This document shows, piece after piece, positions 44,904 to 54,293 of a stretch of DNA of 64,000 nucleotides (positions are counted from its first letter, which is position 1; every line of letters begins with the position of its first letter). The DNA comes from an uncultured Opitutia bacterium (GTDB taxonomy: Bacteria > Verrucomicrobiota > Verrucomicrobiia > Opitutales > Opitutaceae), in the NCBI GenBank assembly GCA_903825285.1, contig CAIJZY010000014.1, positions 62,001-126,000 on the forward strand. The letters are read 5' to 3'. The notes under the pieces were generated by a model, which saw only the letters and a list, made by a program, of their open reading frames with translations, was not told the origin of the DNA and made no database searches. The translations under genes and the position numbers were made by a program.

Positions 44904-47888
44904 ATGTTGTCCTTTCTGTTCAAACGCTTCGCCGGCCGGCACTATAAAAAATTCCTGGAGAAGGCCCGCCCCACCGTCGCGCGCATCAACGAGCTCGAAC
45001 AGGCCTACCAGGCGCTCACCGAGGAGCAGCTTCGCGCCAAGACCGACGAGTTCCGCGCCCGCCTGAAGGCCGGCGAGACCCTCGACCAGATCCTCCCGGA
45101 GGCCTTTGCCACGGTCAAAAACGCCGCCCGCCGCCTCCTCGGCCGCACCATCATCGTCTGCGACCATGAGCTCACCTGGGACATGGTGCACTTCGACGTC
45201 CAGCTCATCGGCGGCCTCGCCATCCACCAGGGCAAGATCGCCGAGATGGCCACGGGCGAGGGCAAGACCCTCGTCTCCACGCTGCCCCTCTACCTCAACG
45301 CCCTCACCAGCCGGAACACGCAGCTCGTCACCGTCAACGACTACCTCGCCCGCCGCGACTCCGAGTGGATGGGCCACCTCTACAACTTCCTCGGCGTCTC
45401 CGTCGGCTGCATCCAGCAGCAGATGGCCCCCGACGTCCGCCGCGAGATGTACGGCCGCGACATCACCTACGGCACCGCCAGCGAGTTCGGCTTCGACTAC
45501 CTCCGCGACAACGGCATGGCCACGCGCAAGGAGGACCAGGTCCAGCGCGACCACTGGTACTGCATCGTGGACGAGATCGACTCGATCCTCGTGGACGAGG
45601 CCCGCACGCCGCTGATCATCTCCGGCCCCGCCCCGGTCGAGCGCGAGCAGCCCTTCACCCGCATCAAGCCCCCGGTCGAGCGCCTCGTCAGCGACCAGAC
45701 CCGCCTCTGCAACCGCATCGCCTCCGCGGCCAAGGAGATCCTCGAGAAGTCCGACGCCACGGAGGACGACCAGCTCCTCGCCGCCCGCAAGATGCTCCAG
45801 GTCAAGATGGGGCACCCCAAGAACAAGCTGCTGCTGCGCCTGATGGAGACGCCCGAGTGGCGGAAGCTCCTCGACAAGACCGAGACGGAGATGAACTCCG
45901 ACCTGAACAAGGACGAGCTCTACCGGCTCAAGGAGGACCTCTTCTACGTCATCGACGAGCGCCAGCACCAGGCCGACCTCACCGAGATCGGCCGCAAGGC
46001 GCTGCGGCCCGACAACCCCGACGCGTTCGTCCTGCCCGACCTCGCCACCGAGTTCAGCGACCTCGACAAGGACGCGAACTACACCCCGGAGCAGCGCGAG
46101 GAGAAGAAACTCGCCTCCCAGGCCCGCTACACCGAGGTCTCCGAGGACATCCACGCCATCTCCCAGCTCCTGCGCGCCTACTCGCTCTACGAGAAGGACG
46201 TCGAGTATGTCGTCCAGGAGGGCAAGGTGATGATCGTCGACGAGAACACCGGCCGCGTCATGCCGGGCCGCCGCTGGTCCGACGGCCTCCACCAGGCCGT
46301 CGAGGCCAAGGAGAACGTGATGATTGAGCGCGAGACGCGCACCTACGCGACGATCACGATCCAGAACTACTTCCGCATGTACGAGAAGCTGGCCGGCATG
46401 ACCGGCACGGCGGAGACGGAGGCGACGGAGTTCAACGACATCTACCGGCTGACGGTGCAGGTCATCCCGACCAACCAGCCGTGCATCCGCATCGACAAGA
46501 ACGACTCCATCTTCAAGACGCGCCGCGACAAGTTCAACGCGGTGGTCCGCGAGATCGAGGCCGCCAACCAGCGCGGCCAGCCCGTGCTCGTCGGCACCGT
46601 GTCGGTCGAGTCCTCCGAGGTCCTCTCCCGCATGCTCAAGCGCGCGGGCGTCATCCACACCGTCCTCAACGCCAAGTTCCACCAGCAGGAGTCCGAGATC
46701 GTCTCCCGCGCCGGCCAGCGCGGCGCCGTCACCATCGCCACCAACATGGCGGGCCGCGGCACCGACATCAAGCTGGGCGAGGGCGTGCGCGAGCTCGGCG
46801 GCCTCTACGTCGTCGGCACCGAGCGGCACGAGTCCCGCCGCATCGACCGCCAGCTGCGCGGCCGCTGCTCGCGCCAGGGCGACCCGGGCCTGACGAAGTT
46901 CTTCCTCTCGCTCGAGGACGACCTGATGCGCCTCTTCCTCCAGGGCAACCTGGCCTCGCGCCTCATGGAGGGCTCGATGAAGGAGGGCGAGGAGCTCGAG
47001 CACCCGTGGCTCAACCGCTCCATCGAGTCCGCGCAGAAGAAGGTCGAGCAGCAGAACTACTCCATCCGCAAGCGCCTGCTGCAGTACGACGACGTGCTCA
47101 ACCAGCAGCGCGAGGTCGTCTACGGCATCCGCAACGCCGCCATCCACGCCGACCGGCCCAAGGCCATCATCTTCGAGCAGGTCCAGGAGGAGATCCTCAC
47201 CCGCCTCGAGGCCGCCGGCTACGGCGAGAAGACCGGCGCCGTCCCCTCCGCCGTCGAGAGCCTCGTCGGCTGGGTCAACTCCCACTTCCCGATCAGCCTG
47301 CGCGTCGACGAGCTCGTCGGCAGCGACATCGACGCCCTCGCCGCGCTCATCCTCGAGCGCATCCAGAAGGCCTACGCCGTGAAGGAGGCCGCCGAGATTC
47401 CCGACGCGCTCGGCTCGCTCGAGCGCTACGTGGTCATCAACGCGATCGACCACCACTGGCAGGAGCACCTCACCGAGATGGAGGACCTGCGCAAGAGCAT
47501 CGGCCTGCGCAGCTACGGCCAGAAGGACCCGCTCGTCGAGTACAAGTCCGAGGCCTACCGCTTTTTCGAGGAGCTGATGAACAACGTGCGGCTGCAGATC
47601 TGCACCGGCCTGTTCCGCAGCGCCTCCAACCTCGAGTCGTTCGAGAACATGCTCGCCCTCCTGAGCCGCACGGCCCGCGCCGTCGGCCCGACCGACGCCC
47701 CGGCACCCGCCGCCGCCCCGCGCGTGGAGACCAGCACCACGGTCACCGGCGGCGGCAGCACCGCCTCCAGCGCCCCCGAGATCCAGCTGCCCAAGGTCAC
47801 CATCCGCCGCGACACCCCCAAGGTCGGCCGCAACGACCCGTGCCCGTGCGGCAGCGGCAAGAAGTACAAGCAGTGCCACGGGGCGTGA
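44904..47888 (+). CDS. secA: Preprotein translocase ATPase SecA
   Basis: SecA drives unfolded preproteins through SecYEG. The 994-residue protein is a full-length SecA: Walker A in [50 protein letters not shown], the DEAD-type [75 protein letters not shown] and the helical-wing part [15 protein letters not shown]. The NBD1 insertion near residue 270-360 is extended ([30 protein letters not shown]). The tail has a Pro/Ala linker and the zinc-binding [20 protein letters not shown] chose the ATG at 44904; an upstream ATG at 44865 adds non-family residues. Confidence 0.97.
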   Translation: MLSFLFKRFAGRHYKKFLEKARPTVARINELEQAYQALTEEQLRAKTDEFRARLKAGETLDQILPEAFATVKNAARRLLGRTIIVCDHELTWDMVHFDVQLIGGLAIHQGKIAEMATGEGKTLVSTLPLYLNALTSRNTQLVTVNDYLARRDSEWMGHLYNFLGVSVGCIQQQMAPDVRREMYGRDITYGTASEFGFDYLRDNGMATRKEDQVQRDHWYCIVDEIDSILVDEARTPLIISGPAPVEREQPFTRIKPPVERLVSDQTRLCNRIASAAKEILEKSDATEDDQLLAARKMLQVKMGHPKNKLLLRLMETPEWRKLLDKTETEMNSDLNKDELYRLKEDLFYVIDERQHQADLTEIGRKALRPDNPDAFVLPDLATEFSDLDKDANYTPEQREEKKLASQARYTEVSEDIHAISQLLRAYSLYEKDVEYVVQEGKVMIVDENTGRVMPGRRWSDGLHQAVEAKENVMIERETRTYATITIQNYFRMYEKLAGMTGTAETEATEFNDIYRLTVQVIPTNQPCIRIDKNDSIFKTRRDKFNAVVREIEAANQRGQPVLVGTVSVESSEVLSRMLKRAGVIHTVLNAKFHQQESEIVSRAGQRGAVTIATNMAGRGTDIKLGEGVRELGGLYVVGTERHESRRIDRQLRGRCSRQGDPGLTKFFLSLEDDLMRLFLQGNLASRLMEGSMKEGEELEHPWLNRSIESAQKKVEQQNYSIRKRLLQYDDVLNQQREVVYGIRNAAIHADRPKAIIFEQVQEEILTRLEAAGYGEKTGAVPSAVESLVGWVNSHFPISLRVDELVGSDIDALAALILERIQKAYAVKEAAEIPDALGSLERYVVINAIDHHWQEHLTEMEDLRKSIGLRSYGQKDPLVEYKSEAYRFFEELMNNVRLQICTGLFRSASNLESFENMLALLSRTARAVGPTDAPAPAAAPRVETSTTVTGGGSTASSAPEIQLPKVTIRRDTPKVGRNDPCPCGSGKKYKQCHGA

Positions 47889-47908
47889 GGCGGAAGACGT
47901 GTGGGCGC

Positions 47909-47979
47909 GATGTGGGAGCGAGCTTGCTCGCGACTCCTGCCAGCCTGGAGCCAGTCGCGAGCAAGCTCGCTCCCACATC
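47909..47979. repeat. Pseudomonas-like REP pair after secA
   Basis: GATGTGGGAGCGAGCTTGCT plus CGCGACT (47909-47935) and its exact 27-bp reverse complement (47953-47979), with a 17-bp loop. The TGTGGGAGCGAGCTTGCTCGCGA type closely resembles the REP family of Pseudomonas. It probably forms a strong hairpin after secA. Confidence 0.8.
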
Positions 47980-48045
47980 GGCTCCCGTCGCGCGGCCGGC
48001 TCCGTTGACGAGCCAGCCTTGCCACCGGTCGCGTGAGTGGCCTGC

Positions 48046-49716
48046 ATGAATCCCATCGTGCCCGACGCCTCGCCTTCTTCGCCCGCGCCTGATCCCTACG
48101 CGCCGCAGCCGACGCTGTGGGAGCGGCATCCCGACGCGGTCGCGGCCGGCACGGTCTTTTTCCTCACCGCGCTGCTCGCGGTCCTGTCCTTCCCGCCGTT
48201 CAAGATGCCCGAGTTCGCCTACGCGATGCTCGTGCCCGCGATCTTCTGGGCCTACCGCCGGCCGAGCTTCCGGCTCTACGCGTGGACCGTGCTCGGCGCG
48301 CAGGCCGTCGCCTGGACGATCATCCTTGGCTGGCTGCACCACGTGACCTGGCTTGGCCTGTTCCTGCTCGGGCCCATCGTGGGCGTCTGGATCGGCAGCT
48401 GGTTCCTCGCCGCCTGGTGGGCCCTGCCGCGGCTCATCGGCCGGCCGACGCCCGTGCGCCTGCTCGGGATTCTTGGGCTGGGCGGGGCGTGGGTGGTGAT
48501 CGAATGGACGCGCACGTGGCTGCTCGGCGGTTTTCCCTGGCTGCCGCTGGCCGCGAGCCAGTGGGAGCGCGCCAGCATCCTCCAGATCGCGGCGTACACC
48601 GGAGCCTACGGCGTGTCGTTCGTGCTCGTGATGATGAACCTCGGGTTCGGCGCCTACGCGCACCGGCTCTTCTGCGAGGGCGAGACCGGGCTGCGGAAGC
48701 GCAGCCAGGAGTTCTTCCTCGCGATGTTCCTGCTGCTGGTGTGCCTCACCGTGCACGTGCAGGAGTCCTTCAACCGCCTGCGCTTCACCGTGCCCGTCGG
48801 CCGCATTGCCTTCGTCCAGCCGTACATTCCCCAGGAAGTGAAGTGGGACCCGGCCAAGGGCCCGGGCATCCTCGCCGTACTGGAGCAGACGACGCTGGCC
48901 GCCGGCCGCACGCTGCCGGACCTGATCCTCTGGCCCGAGGCCACCACGCCCTGGGCGGTGCGGGGCGACGCCAATGCCCGCGCCTTTGTCGAGTCGCTCG
49001 CCCAGCGGACGCATGCGCCGATGCTGCTCGGCTCCATCGCCATCGAGAACACGCGCGCGCCGGACGAGACCTGGTTCAACGGCGTGTTCGCCGTGGACCC
49101 GGTCACCGGCCTCCAGACCGCCTACTACGCGAAGCGGCATCTCGTGCCCTTCGGCGAGTACGTGCCGCTTCGGCCCGTGCTCGGCTGGCTGTCCAAGGTG
49201 GTGCCGATCGGCGACGATTTTGCCCGCGGCCGGGACGCCTCGCCGCTGGTCGTGGCGCTGCGCTCCGGCGCCCTGGCCTTCGGCCCGCTGGTCTGCTACG
49301 AGGACATTTACCCGCAGCTCGCGCGCACCAGCACCCTGGCCGGCTCCGACGTGCTCGTCGTCCAGACCAACAACGCCTGGTTTGGCGAGGGCGGGGCGGC
49401 CTACCAGCACGCGGCCAACTCGGTCCTCCGCGCCGTCGAGACCCGCCGCCCCGTGCTGCGCTGCGGCAACGGCGGCTGGAGCGGCTGGATCGACGAGTTC
49501 GGCAGCGTGCGCGCGACGCTGACCAACGACGAGGGCAGCATCTATTTCCGCGGCACCCGCACGCTTGTCGTGACCCGCGACGCCCGCTGGATCAACCGCC
49601 TGACCTTCTACGTGGAGCACGGCGACTGGTTCGTCGCAGTGTCCGCCGCGCTGGTCCTCTTCGGTTTCCTCCTCCTCCGGCCGCACAGTCCGGTCGTAAC
49701 CACGAATGAACGCTGA
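48046..49716 (+). CDS. lnt: Apolipoprotein N-acyltransferase
   Basis: Lnt adds the third acyl chain to the N-terminal cysteine of lipoproteins in the inner membrane. The 556-residue protein has an N-terminal Pro-rich tail, several transmembrane helices (about residues 30-260) and a periplasmic nitrilase-like domain. The nitrilase triad is visible: Glu in LILWPEATTPWAV, Lys in YYAKRHLVPFGEYVPLRP and Cys in GPLVCYEDIYPQL. GGFPWLPLAASQWE and QTNNAWFGEGGAAYQHAANSVLRAVETRRPVLRCGNGG are conserved. A final helix closes it. I chose the ATG at 48046; a GTG three codons earlier is also possible. A full triacylated-lipoprotein pathway fits a diderm envelope. Confidence 0.93.
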   Translation: MNPIVPDASPSSPAPDPYAPQPTLWERHPDAVAAGTVFFLTALLAVLSFPPFKMPEFAYAMLVPAIFWAYRRPSFRLYAWTVLGAQAVAWTIILGWLHHVTWLGLFLLGPIVGVWIGSWFLAAWWALPRLIGRPTPVRLLGILGLGGAWVVIEWTRTWLLGGFPWLPLAASQWERASILQIAAYTGAYGVSFVLVMMNLGFGAYAHRLFCEGETGLRKRSQEFFLAMFLLLVCLTVHVQESFNRLRFTVPVGRIAFVQPYIPQEVKWDPAKGPGILAVLEQTTLAAGRTLPDLILWPEATTPWAVRGDANARAFVESLAQRTHAPMLLGSIAIENTRAPDETWFNGVFAVDPVTGLQTAYYAKRHLVPFGEYVPLRPVLGWLSKVVPIGDDFARGRDASPLVVALRSGALAFGPLVCYEDIYPQLARTSTLAGSDVLVVQTNNAWFGEGGAAYQHAANSVLRAVETRRPVLRCGNGGWSGWIDEFGSVRATLTNDEGSIYFRGTRTLVVTRDARWINRLTFYVEHGDWFVAVSAALVLFGFLLLRPHSPVVTTNER

Positions 49717-49766
49717 TTTTCGCTAAGGGCCCGGAAGCTCTCCGGATTAGCGATGATGAGCGTGAT

Positions 49767-49931
49767 TTAGCGGTTCCCCTCAGGCTTGGTGTTGCGCTTC
49801 GCCGGGGACTTGGGCGCAGCGGTGGTCCGGGTGCGCAGGCGGAGAACGGTGCGGCTGGGCCGGGGCCGCGGTTGGCCGCCGTGGAGGCCGGGCAGCCACG
49901 GGGATCCGAGCATTCGACAGGCGTCGCACAT
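49767..49931 (-). CDS. Possible small basic protein, 54 aa
   Basis: A short frame in the 286-bp gap between lnt and the isomerase gene, from ATG at 49931. It starts with a CxxC pair (MCDACRMLGSPWLPGLHGG) and then turns strongly basic (RTVLRLRTRTTAAPKSPAKRNTKPEGNR). The composition is not like the shadows of repeats nearby. No family is recognised. It may be a real small nucleic-acid-binding or zinc protein, or a chance frame. The first 40 bp of the gap (49717-49760) are an imperfect inverted repeat of TTCGCTAA / TTAGCGA. Confidence 0.35.
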   Translation of the reverse strand: MCDACRMLGSPWLPGLHGGQPRPRPSRTVLRLRTRTTAAPKSPAKRNTKPEGNR

Positions 49932-50002
49932 GGGAATGTTCACCAGAAGCGGGAATTTCGCGGCTGACAATCCCCGTCTGCCGAGGCACAACGAAAGCTC
50001 CC

Positions 50003-51202
50003 ATGACGCCGAAACTTCTCCGCCGCGCCGTCGAGGCGCTCGACTCCTTTAATGTCGAAACCCCCTCGTGGGGCTTCGCCGACACCGGCACGCGGTTCGG
50101 CAAGTTTTTCCAGGACGCCGCGGCGATCGACATGAACGACAAGCTGGCGGACGCGGGCCAGGTGCACGCCGTCACCGGCTGCTGCCCGACGGTCGCGACG
50201 CACGTGCTGTGGGACTTCACCCCGGGCGAGGACCCGAAGAAGGTCGTGCGCCTCGCGCGTAAGCACGGCATCAAGCTGGGGGCGATCAACCCGAACGTGT
50301 TCCAGGACCAGTGCTACAAGTGGGGCTCCTTCGGCAACAATGACGCCGCGATCCGGCAGCACGCGCTCCAGCACTGCCTCGACTCCGTCGCCATCATGAA
50401 GGCGGTCGGCAGCGAGTACCTCTCCCTGTGGTTCGCCGACGGCACCAACTACCCCGGGCAGGGCAGCATCCGCGAGCGCAAGGCCCACTTCGAGGAGTGC
50501 CTGAAGGCGCTGCACAAGAAGCTCGGCCCGAAGCAGACGATGCTGGTCGAGTACAAGCCGTTCGAGCCCGCGTTCTACGCCACGGACATCGCCGACTGGG
50601 GCATGGCCTACCTGCTGGCGAAGAAGGCCGGCCCGCGCGCCAAGGTGCTCGTCGACACCGGCCACCACTACAACGCCCAGAACATCGAGCAGATCGTCGC
50701 CTGGCTCCTCGACGAGGACATGCTCGGCGGCTTCCACTTCAACGACCGCCGCTACGCCGACGACGACCTCACACTCGGCTCAATCGACCCGTACCAGATC
50801 TTCCGCATCTTCCACGAAATCCATTTCTTTGCCGCGGACCGCCGCCGGATGCCGAAGATCGCCTACATGGTGGACCAGTGCCACAACGAGAAGCCCAAGG
50901 TCGAGGCGATGATCCAGACGGTCGTCATGGCCCAGGAGCTCTACGCCAAGGCCTCCCTGGTGGACCACGACGCGCTCCGCGCCTGCCAGGCGAAGGAGAA
51001 CGTCATCGACGCCGAGCTGCTGCTGAAGAAGGCGTTCTTCACCGACGTCACGCCCGCGCTCGCCGCGTGGCGCAAGGCGAACAAGCTGCCCGTCGACCCA
51101 CTCGCCGAGCACCGCCGCAGCGGCTACGAGCGCAAGGCCGCCTCCGACCGCCGCCGCCGCCGCAAGGCGATGGGGATCGTGCGCGGCGGCAGCTTCGCGT
51201 AA
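50003..51202 (+). CDS. L-rhamnose isomerase-type sugar isomerase (RhaI family)
   Basis: The 399-residue TIM-barrel sugar isomerase is related to the Pseudomonas-type L-rhamnose isomerase rather than to E. coli RhaA. Landmarks: FNVETPSWGFADTGTRFGKFFQDAA at the start, HAVTGCCPTVATHVLWDF, LGAINPNVFQDQCYKWGSFGN, LSLWFADGTNYPGQGSIRER with metal-site acidic residues, LVEYKPFEPAFYATDIADWG, VLVDTGHHYNAQNIEQIVAWLL and GGFHFNDRRYADDDLTLGSIDP. The end is a basic tail (RKAASDRRRRRKAMG). It would turn L-rhamnose into L-rhamnulose (or act on a similar sugar). No kinase or aldolase of that route is adjacent. The ATG at 50003 is the first good start. Confidence 0.85.
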   Translation: MTPKLLRRAVEALDSFNVETPSWGFADTGTRFGKFFQDAAAIDMNDKLADAGQVHAVTGCCPTVATHVLWDFTPGEDPKKVVRLARKHGIKLGAINPNVFQDQCYKWGSFGNNDAAIRQHALQHCLDSVAIMKAVGSEYLSLWFADGTNYPGQGSIRERKAHFEECLKALHKKLGPKQTMLVEYKPFEPAFYATDIADWGMAYLLAKKAGPRAKVLVDTGHHYNAQNIEQIVAWLLDEDMLGGFHFNDRRYADDDLTLGSIDPYQIFRIFHEIHFFAADRRRMPKIAYMVDQCHNEKPKVEAMIQTVVMAQELYAKASLVDHDALRACQAKENVIDAELLLKKAFFTDVTPALAAWRKANKLPVDPLAEHRRSGYERKAASDRRRRRKAMGIVRGGSFA

Positions 51203-51219
51203 GCGCGCCGGCTCGAATG

Positions 51220-51300
51220 AGGGCGGGGTCGCCGGACCCCGCCTTTTTCGCGTTCAAATCTTGCGACCCGAACCGGCGAGGTCGGCGACCCCGCCCTACA
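51220..51300. repeat. GGCGGGGTC-type REP pair (copy 3)
   Basis: AGGGCGGGGTCGCCGGACCC with CGCC after it (51220-51243) and GGTCGGCGACCCCGCCCTAC with A after it (51280-51300). It lies in the convergent gap after the isomerase gene, and its right end touches the stop codon of the SDR gene. Confidence 0.75.
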
Positions 51301-52104
51301 TCACGGCGCCACCGAGAATTTCATCCGCCGGATCACCCGCGACGCGAGCCCGGGCAGGAAGCGCTTGAGCGCGATCGCCCAGGTCTCCCCGCCGCCGACG
51401 GAGATTTCCTCCCGGCCGCGGGCGACCGCCGCCAGCGTCGCCGCCGCGCACCGCTCCGCGCTGATGCCGCGCTGGTGCGTGGCGTCGGTGACGCCGTGCT
51501 TCTCGCCCTGCGCGCCGAGCGCGTTGTCCGACACGTGGGTCCGCACGTAGCCGGGGCAGACCAGCGTGACCTTCACGCCCTCGCGCCAGATCTCCGCGCG
51601 CAGCGAGTCAAAGTACCCGTGCAACGCGTGCTTCGCCGCGGCGTAGCTCGACCGGCCGGGCGTGCCGACGTAGCCCATCACGCTGCTGATCACGACGACA
51701 TGGCCGGCGCGGCGCGCGAGCATGGACGGGAGCACGGCCTTGGTGAGCGCCACGGGACCGAAATAATCCACCTCCATCAGCGCGCGCTCCACCGCCGGCG
51801 CCGCGTCCACCGCGAGCGCCCGCTGGCTGACGCCGCCGTTGTTCACGAGGATGTCCACCCGGCCCACCCGGCCCAGCACCTCCGCCGTGAGGGCGGGAAA
51901 GGTCTCGCTGCGCGCCAGGTCGAGCGTCACGCACGCGTGCTCATCCGCGCGCGGCAGCGCCCGGCGCACGCGCTCCAGTTCGTCGGCGCGCCGGCTGGAG
52001 AGCACCAGCCGGGCCCCCTCGCGCGCGAAGGCGTGTGCCAGCGCCTCGCCAATGCCCGACGACGCCCCGGTGATCCAGACGACCTGCCCCGCGAATCGCT
52101 CCAT
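51301..52104 (-). CDS. Short-chain dehydrogenase/reductase
   Basis: The 267-residue classical SDR oxidoreductase uses NAD(P). It has the Rossmann loop TGASSGIGEALAHAF, SSRRADELER (Arg pair suited to NADP), DILVNNGGVSQRAL, the catalytic Ser in VVISSVMGYVGTPG and YAAAKHALHGYF (Tyr and Lys). The end carries a basic stretch (LASRVIRRMKFSVAP), which recalls the DHRS7-type branch. It starts at the ATG at 52104. It stands alone, convergent with the isomerase gene, and its stop abuts a REP unit. The substrate cannot be told from the sequence. Confidence 0.9.
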   Translation of the reverse strand: MERFAGQVVWITGASSGIGEALAHAFAREGARLVLSSRRADELERVRRALPRADEHACVTLDLARSETFPALTAEVLGRVGRVDILVNNGGVSQRALAVDAAPAVERALMEVDYFGPVALTKAVLPSMLARRAGHVVVISSVMGYVGTPGRSSYAAAKHALHGYFDSLRAEIWREGVKVTLVCPGYVRTHVSDNALGAQGEKHGVTDATHQRGISAERCAAATLAAVARGREEISVGGGETWAIALKRFLPGLASRVIRRMKFSVAP

Positions 52105-52164
52105 GCGCCGACGCTAGCCGCGTGTGCCGGCGGGTGTCACATATTATCGGTCGCCGGCACGGGG

Positions 52165-52340
52165 GCAAAACGCGAAAAAAGCCAAGCGCGCAAACGCCAA
52201 CAAAACGGACAGGAGCAAACGCACAAGGATGGGGCTTCGCCCGACCGCATGGATTTTCACCACGACCGCAAACGGCAGCATTGGCCGCCTGAGGCCTCCC
52301 TGTTTCGTTGGCGTTTGAAGCCTGGCGTTTGGAAATTTAC
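52165..52340. repeat. Heptamer-unit inverted repeat in the divergent gap SDR / PhyH
   Basis: The 322-bp gap 52105-52426 has no gene. The left arm at about 52178-52220 has GCCAAGC GCGCAAA CGCCAAC AAAACGG. The right arm at about 52300-52340 has TTTCGTTGGCGTTTGAAGCC with TGGCGTTTGG after it. The arms share CAAACGCCAAC in inverse. The remainder shows only weak AT-rich patches that could hold promoters. Confidence 0.5.
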
Positions 52341-52426
52341 AACAGAGTGATTAATTACCACCAAAAGTGATCGCGGCTAACAGCGGGCCATTGCCAGTCC
52401 TGCGGAAAGCTGCGAGGGTGGTGAGG

Positions 52427-53428
52427 ATGAACCACCCCAAGGCGCTGACCCCGCAGCAGGTCCGTTTTTTCCATGAAGAGGGCTACCTGATCGTGCCCGA
52501 CGTGTTTGCCCCGCAGGATCTCGAGCCACTGCGCGCCGAGCTCCACAAGGAGATCAACCGCAAGGCCCGCGAGCTGCAGGCCGCGGGCAAGCTCACCAAC
52601 CTGCATGCCGAGCTGGATTTCGACCGCCAGCTTGCCGCGATCTACCGCGACTCGAACGAGAACGGCGACCAGATCATCCGTAGCCTCGAGGGCCTGCGCG
52701 GCGGCGGCTTCCATGCCCCTGAGATGTTCGCGGTCATCTCCCATCGCCAGCTGCTGCAGCGCGTCGGCGAGCTGCTGGGCTCGGAGGAGATCGTCGCGTC
52801 GTCGGTCTACCGCATTCGTCCCAAGCTGCCCAACCTCGGCCGCGGCGTGGTGCCGTGGCACCAGGACAGCGGCTACATGGCGGAGCACTGCGACCGTCAC
52901 CTGATCATCACCTGCTGGGTGCCGCTGGTGAACGCGACCGTGGAGAACGGCTGCATGCAGATCCTCCCGCGCACGCACGAGGGCAAGGTCGTCACGCACC
53001 ACACGGGCGGCAACGCCGGCTTCCTGGTCATCAAGGACGAGAACCTGCCGGACGACCCGCGCAAGTCGATCACCGCGGCCTGCCCGCGCGGCGGCGTGGT
53101 GTTCATGACCAACCGCACGCCGCACTGCTCGACGCCCAACTCCGCGGACCATATCCGCTGGAGCATCGATCTCCGCTACCAGTCCGCCGAGGTGCCGAGC
53201 AACGTCGGGCTCTGGCCGAAGTCGCTCGACGCCGAGGGCAAGGCTGACGACGAGTTCTACGAGAAGGGCAACATCGCCTGCTATCCGCCCGAGGCCGATT
53301 TCCTTGTCTCGAGCCGGCAGCATCCCGAGCAGGTCACCAACTACGCGGAATATGCGCGCCGTCGCGAGACCTTCGACCAGACCAAGCCGAACTTCCGCGT
53401 CATCCGCCGCTGGCCTGCGTCGGCCTGA
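52427..53428 (+). CDS. Phytanoyl-CoA dioxygenase family protein (second copy)
   Basis: This is a 333-residue Fe(II)/2-oxoglutarate oxygenase. Landmarks are LTPQQVRFFHEEGYLIVPDVFAPQDLEPLRAEL at the start, VVPWHQDSGYMAEHCDRHLI with the HxD pair, ATVENGCMQILPRTHEGKVV, the distal His in FMTNRTPHCSTPNSADHIRWSIDLRYQ and its following Arg. It is longer than the PhyH at 35008 and differs in the loops (PEADFLVSSRQHPEQVTNY). The substrate is unknown; this subtype is common near carbohydrate or osmolyte genes. I chose the ATG at 52427; an upstream ATG at 52367 adds 20 residues without family likeness. Confidence 0.88.
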   Translation: MNHPKALTPQQVRFFHEEGYLIVPDVFAPQDLEPLRAELHKEINRKARELQAAGKLTNLHAELDFDRQLAAIYRDSNENGDQIIRSLEGLRGGGFHAPEMFAVISHRQLLQRVGELLGSEEIVASSVYRIRPKLPNLGRGVVPWHQDSGYMAEHCDRHLIITCWVPLVNATVENGCMQILPRTHEGKVVTHHTGGNAGFLVIKDENLPDDPRKSITAACPRGGVVFMTNRTPHCSTPNSADHIRWSIDLRYQSAEVPSNVGLWPKSLDAEGKADDEFYEKGNIACYPPEADFLVSSRQHPEQVTNYAEYARRRETFDQTKPNFRVIRRWPASA

Positions 53429-53433
53429 TACCG

Positions 53434-53474
53434 CTACCGGATTTCGGATCCCGGATCCCGATATCCGGTATTCC
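53434..53474. repeat. ATCCGG heptamer array after PhyH
   Basis: Units CTACCGG ATTTCGG ATCCCGG ATCCCGA TATCCGG TATTCC follow each other in 7-bp steps. The first four and the last two units are roughly inverse to each other, so it can fold as a short hairpin. It sits directly after the PhyH stop. Confidence 0.6.
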
Positions 53475-53525
53475 GCGTGTCTCTCCGCGTGCTTGCCGTA
53501 TCCCGCGGGTTGAGTTCCCTGCGGC

Positions 53526-54092
53526 ATGCCCAATTCCCTCCGCATCCTGGCGTTTTCCGGCAGCGCGCGCCGGGAGTCGCTCAACCGCAAGCTCCTCGCC
53601 GTGACCGTGCAGGCAGTCCGCGCCGCCGGCGCCGAGGTGACGCTCCTCGACCTCAATGACCTGGCGCTGCCGCTCTACCACGGCGACATTGAGGACCGCG
53701 ACGGCCTCCCGGCCAACGCGGTGAAGCTCATCGAGCTCATCACCCAGCACCAGGGCCTGCTCATCGCCTCGCCGGAGTACAACTCGATGATCACGCCGCT
53801 GCTCAAGAACACGATCGACTGGAGCACGCGCGGCGACGCCAACCCGCTCATCGGCAAGGTCGCCGCCGTCGTCTCGGCGTCGCCCGGCCAGCTCGGTGGC
53901 GTGCGCTCGATGCAGCTCGCCCGGGCGCTCCTGCTGCACCTCGGCTGCCACGTCATCCCCGCCCAGTGCATCCTGCCGCACGCCGACCAAGCCTTCGACG
54001 ACCAAGGCGCGCTCAAGGATGCCCGGACGCAGAAATCGGTGAATGCGGTGGCGGCGCAGTTGGTGAAGGTCACGGGGCAGCTGGCGAGTTGA
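53526..54092 (+). CDS. NADPH-dependent FMN reductase family protein
   Basis: The flavodoxin-like flavin reductase has 188 residues. Typical signs: RILAFSGSARRESLNRKLLA (FMN phosphate loop GSxRxxSxN), LNDLALPLYHGDIE, GLLIASPEYNSMITPLLKNTIDWSTRG (the SPEYN loop that binds the isoalloxazine ring) and IGKVAAVVSASPGQLGGVRSMQLARALLLHLG. Such proteins reduce FMN, quinones, azo dyes or chromate with NAD(P)H. The ATG at 53526 is the first family residue. The neighbours give no hint of a dedicated partner; a heptamer element follows. Confidence 0.9.
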   Translation: MPNSLRILAFSGSARRESLNRKLLAVTVQAVRAAGAEVTLLDLNDLALPLYHGDIEDRDGLPANAVKLIELITQHQGLLIASPEYNSMITPLLKNTIDWSTRGDANPLIGKVAAVVSASPGQLGGVRSMQLARALLLHLGCHVIPAQCILPHADQAFDDQGALKDARTQKSVNAVAAQLVKVTGQLAS

Positions 54093-54115
54093 GTATGACT
54101 GCGGTTGGATTCAGA

Positions 54116-54240
54116 CGAACGCCGAACGTCCAACGCCGAACGCCCAACGTCGAAGGATTGTCCCGCGGCGGCGCCGCGCGCTGGAATCCACTTCGGGGTT
54201 CGACGTTGGGCGTTCGATGTTCGGCGTTCGTTTTCGTCCG
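54116..54240. repeat. CGAACGC heptamer inverted repeat before gmd
   Basis: The left arm at 54116-54155 reads CGAACGC CGAACGT CCAACGC CGAACGC CCAACGT CGAAG. The right arm at about 54191-54230 is the inverse but lacks one heptamer. The core 54142-54186 is the reverse complement of 23681-23724 with few changes, so these are two copies of one element. Confidence 0.8.
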
Positions 54241-54293
54241 TCCACCCGCTGCGTGCTTGCCCGCCTGCAGCACGGGAGCCTAACTATCGCCCC

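Noticed and set aside
42256-45066. Open frame of 936 codons on the + strand across the ATP-grasp/alpha-E operon
   Set aside because: Shadow of the two real - strand genes, caused by third-position G/C bias.
44886-48056. Open frame of 1,056 codons on the - strand opposite secA
   Set aside because: Low-complexity Leu/Val/Asp/Glu-rich translation with no domain. SecA on the + strand is complete.
54105-54293. N-terminal extension of Gmd
   Set aside because: It translates the CGAACGC heptamer element; the family start is at 54294.
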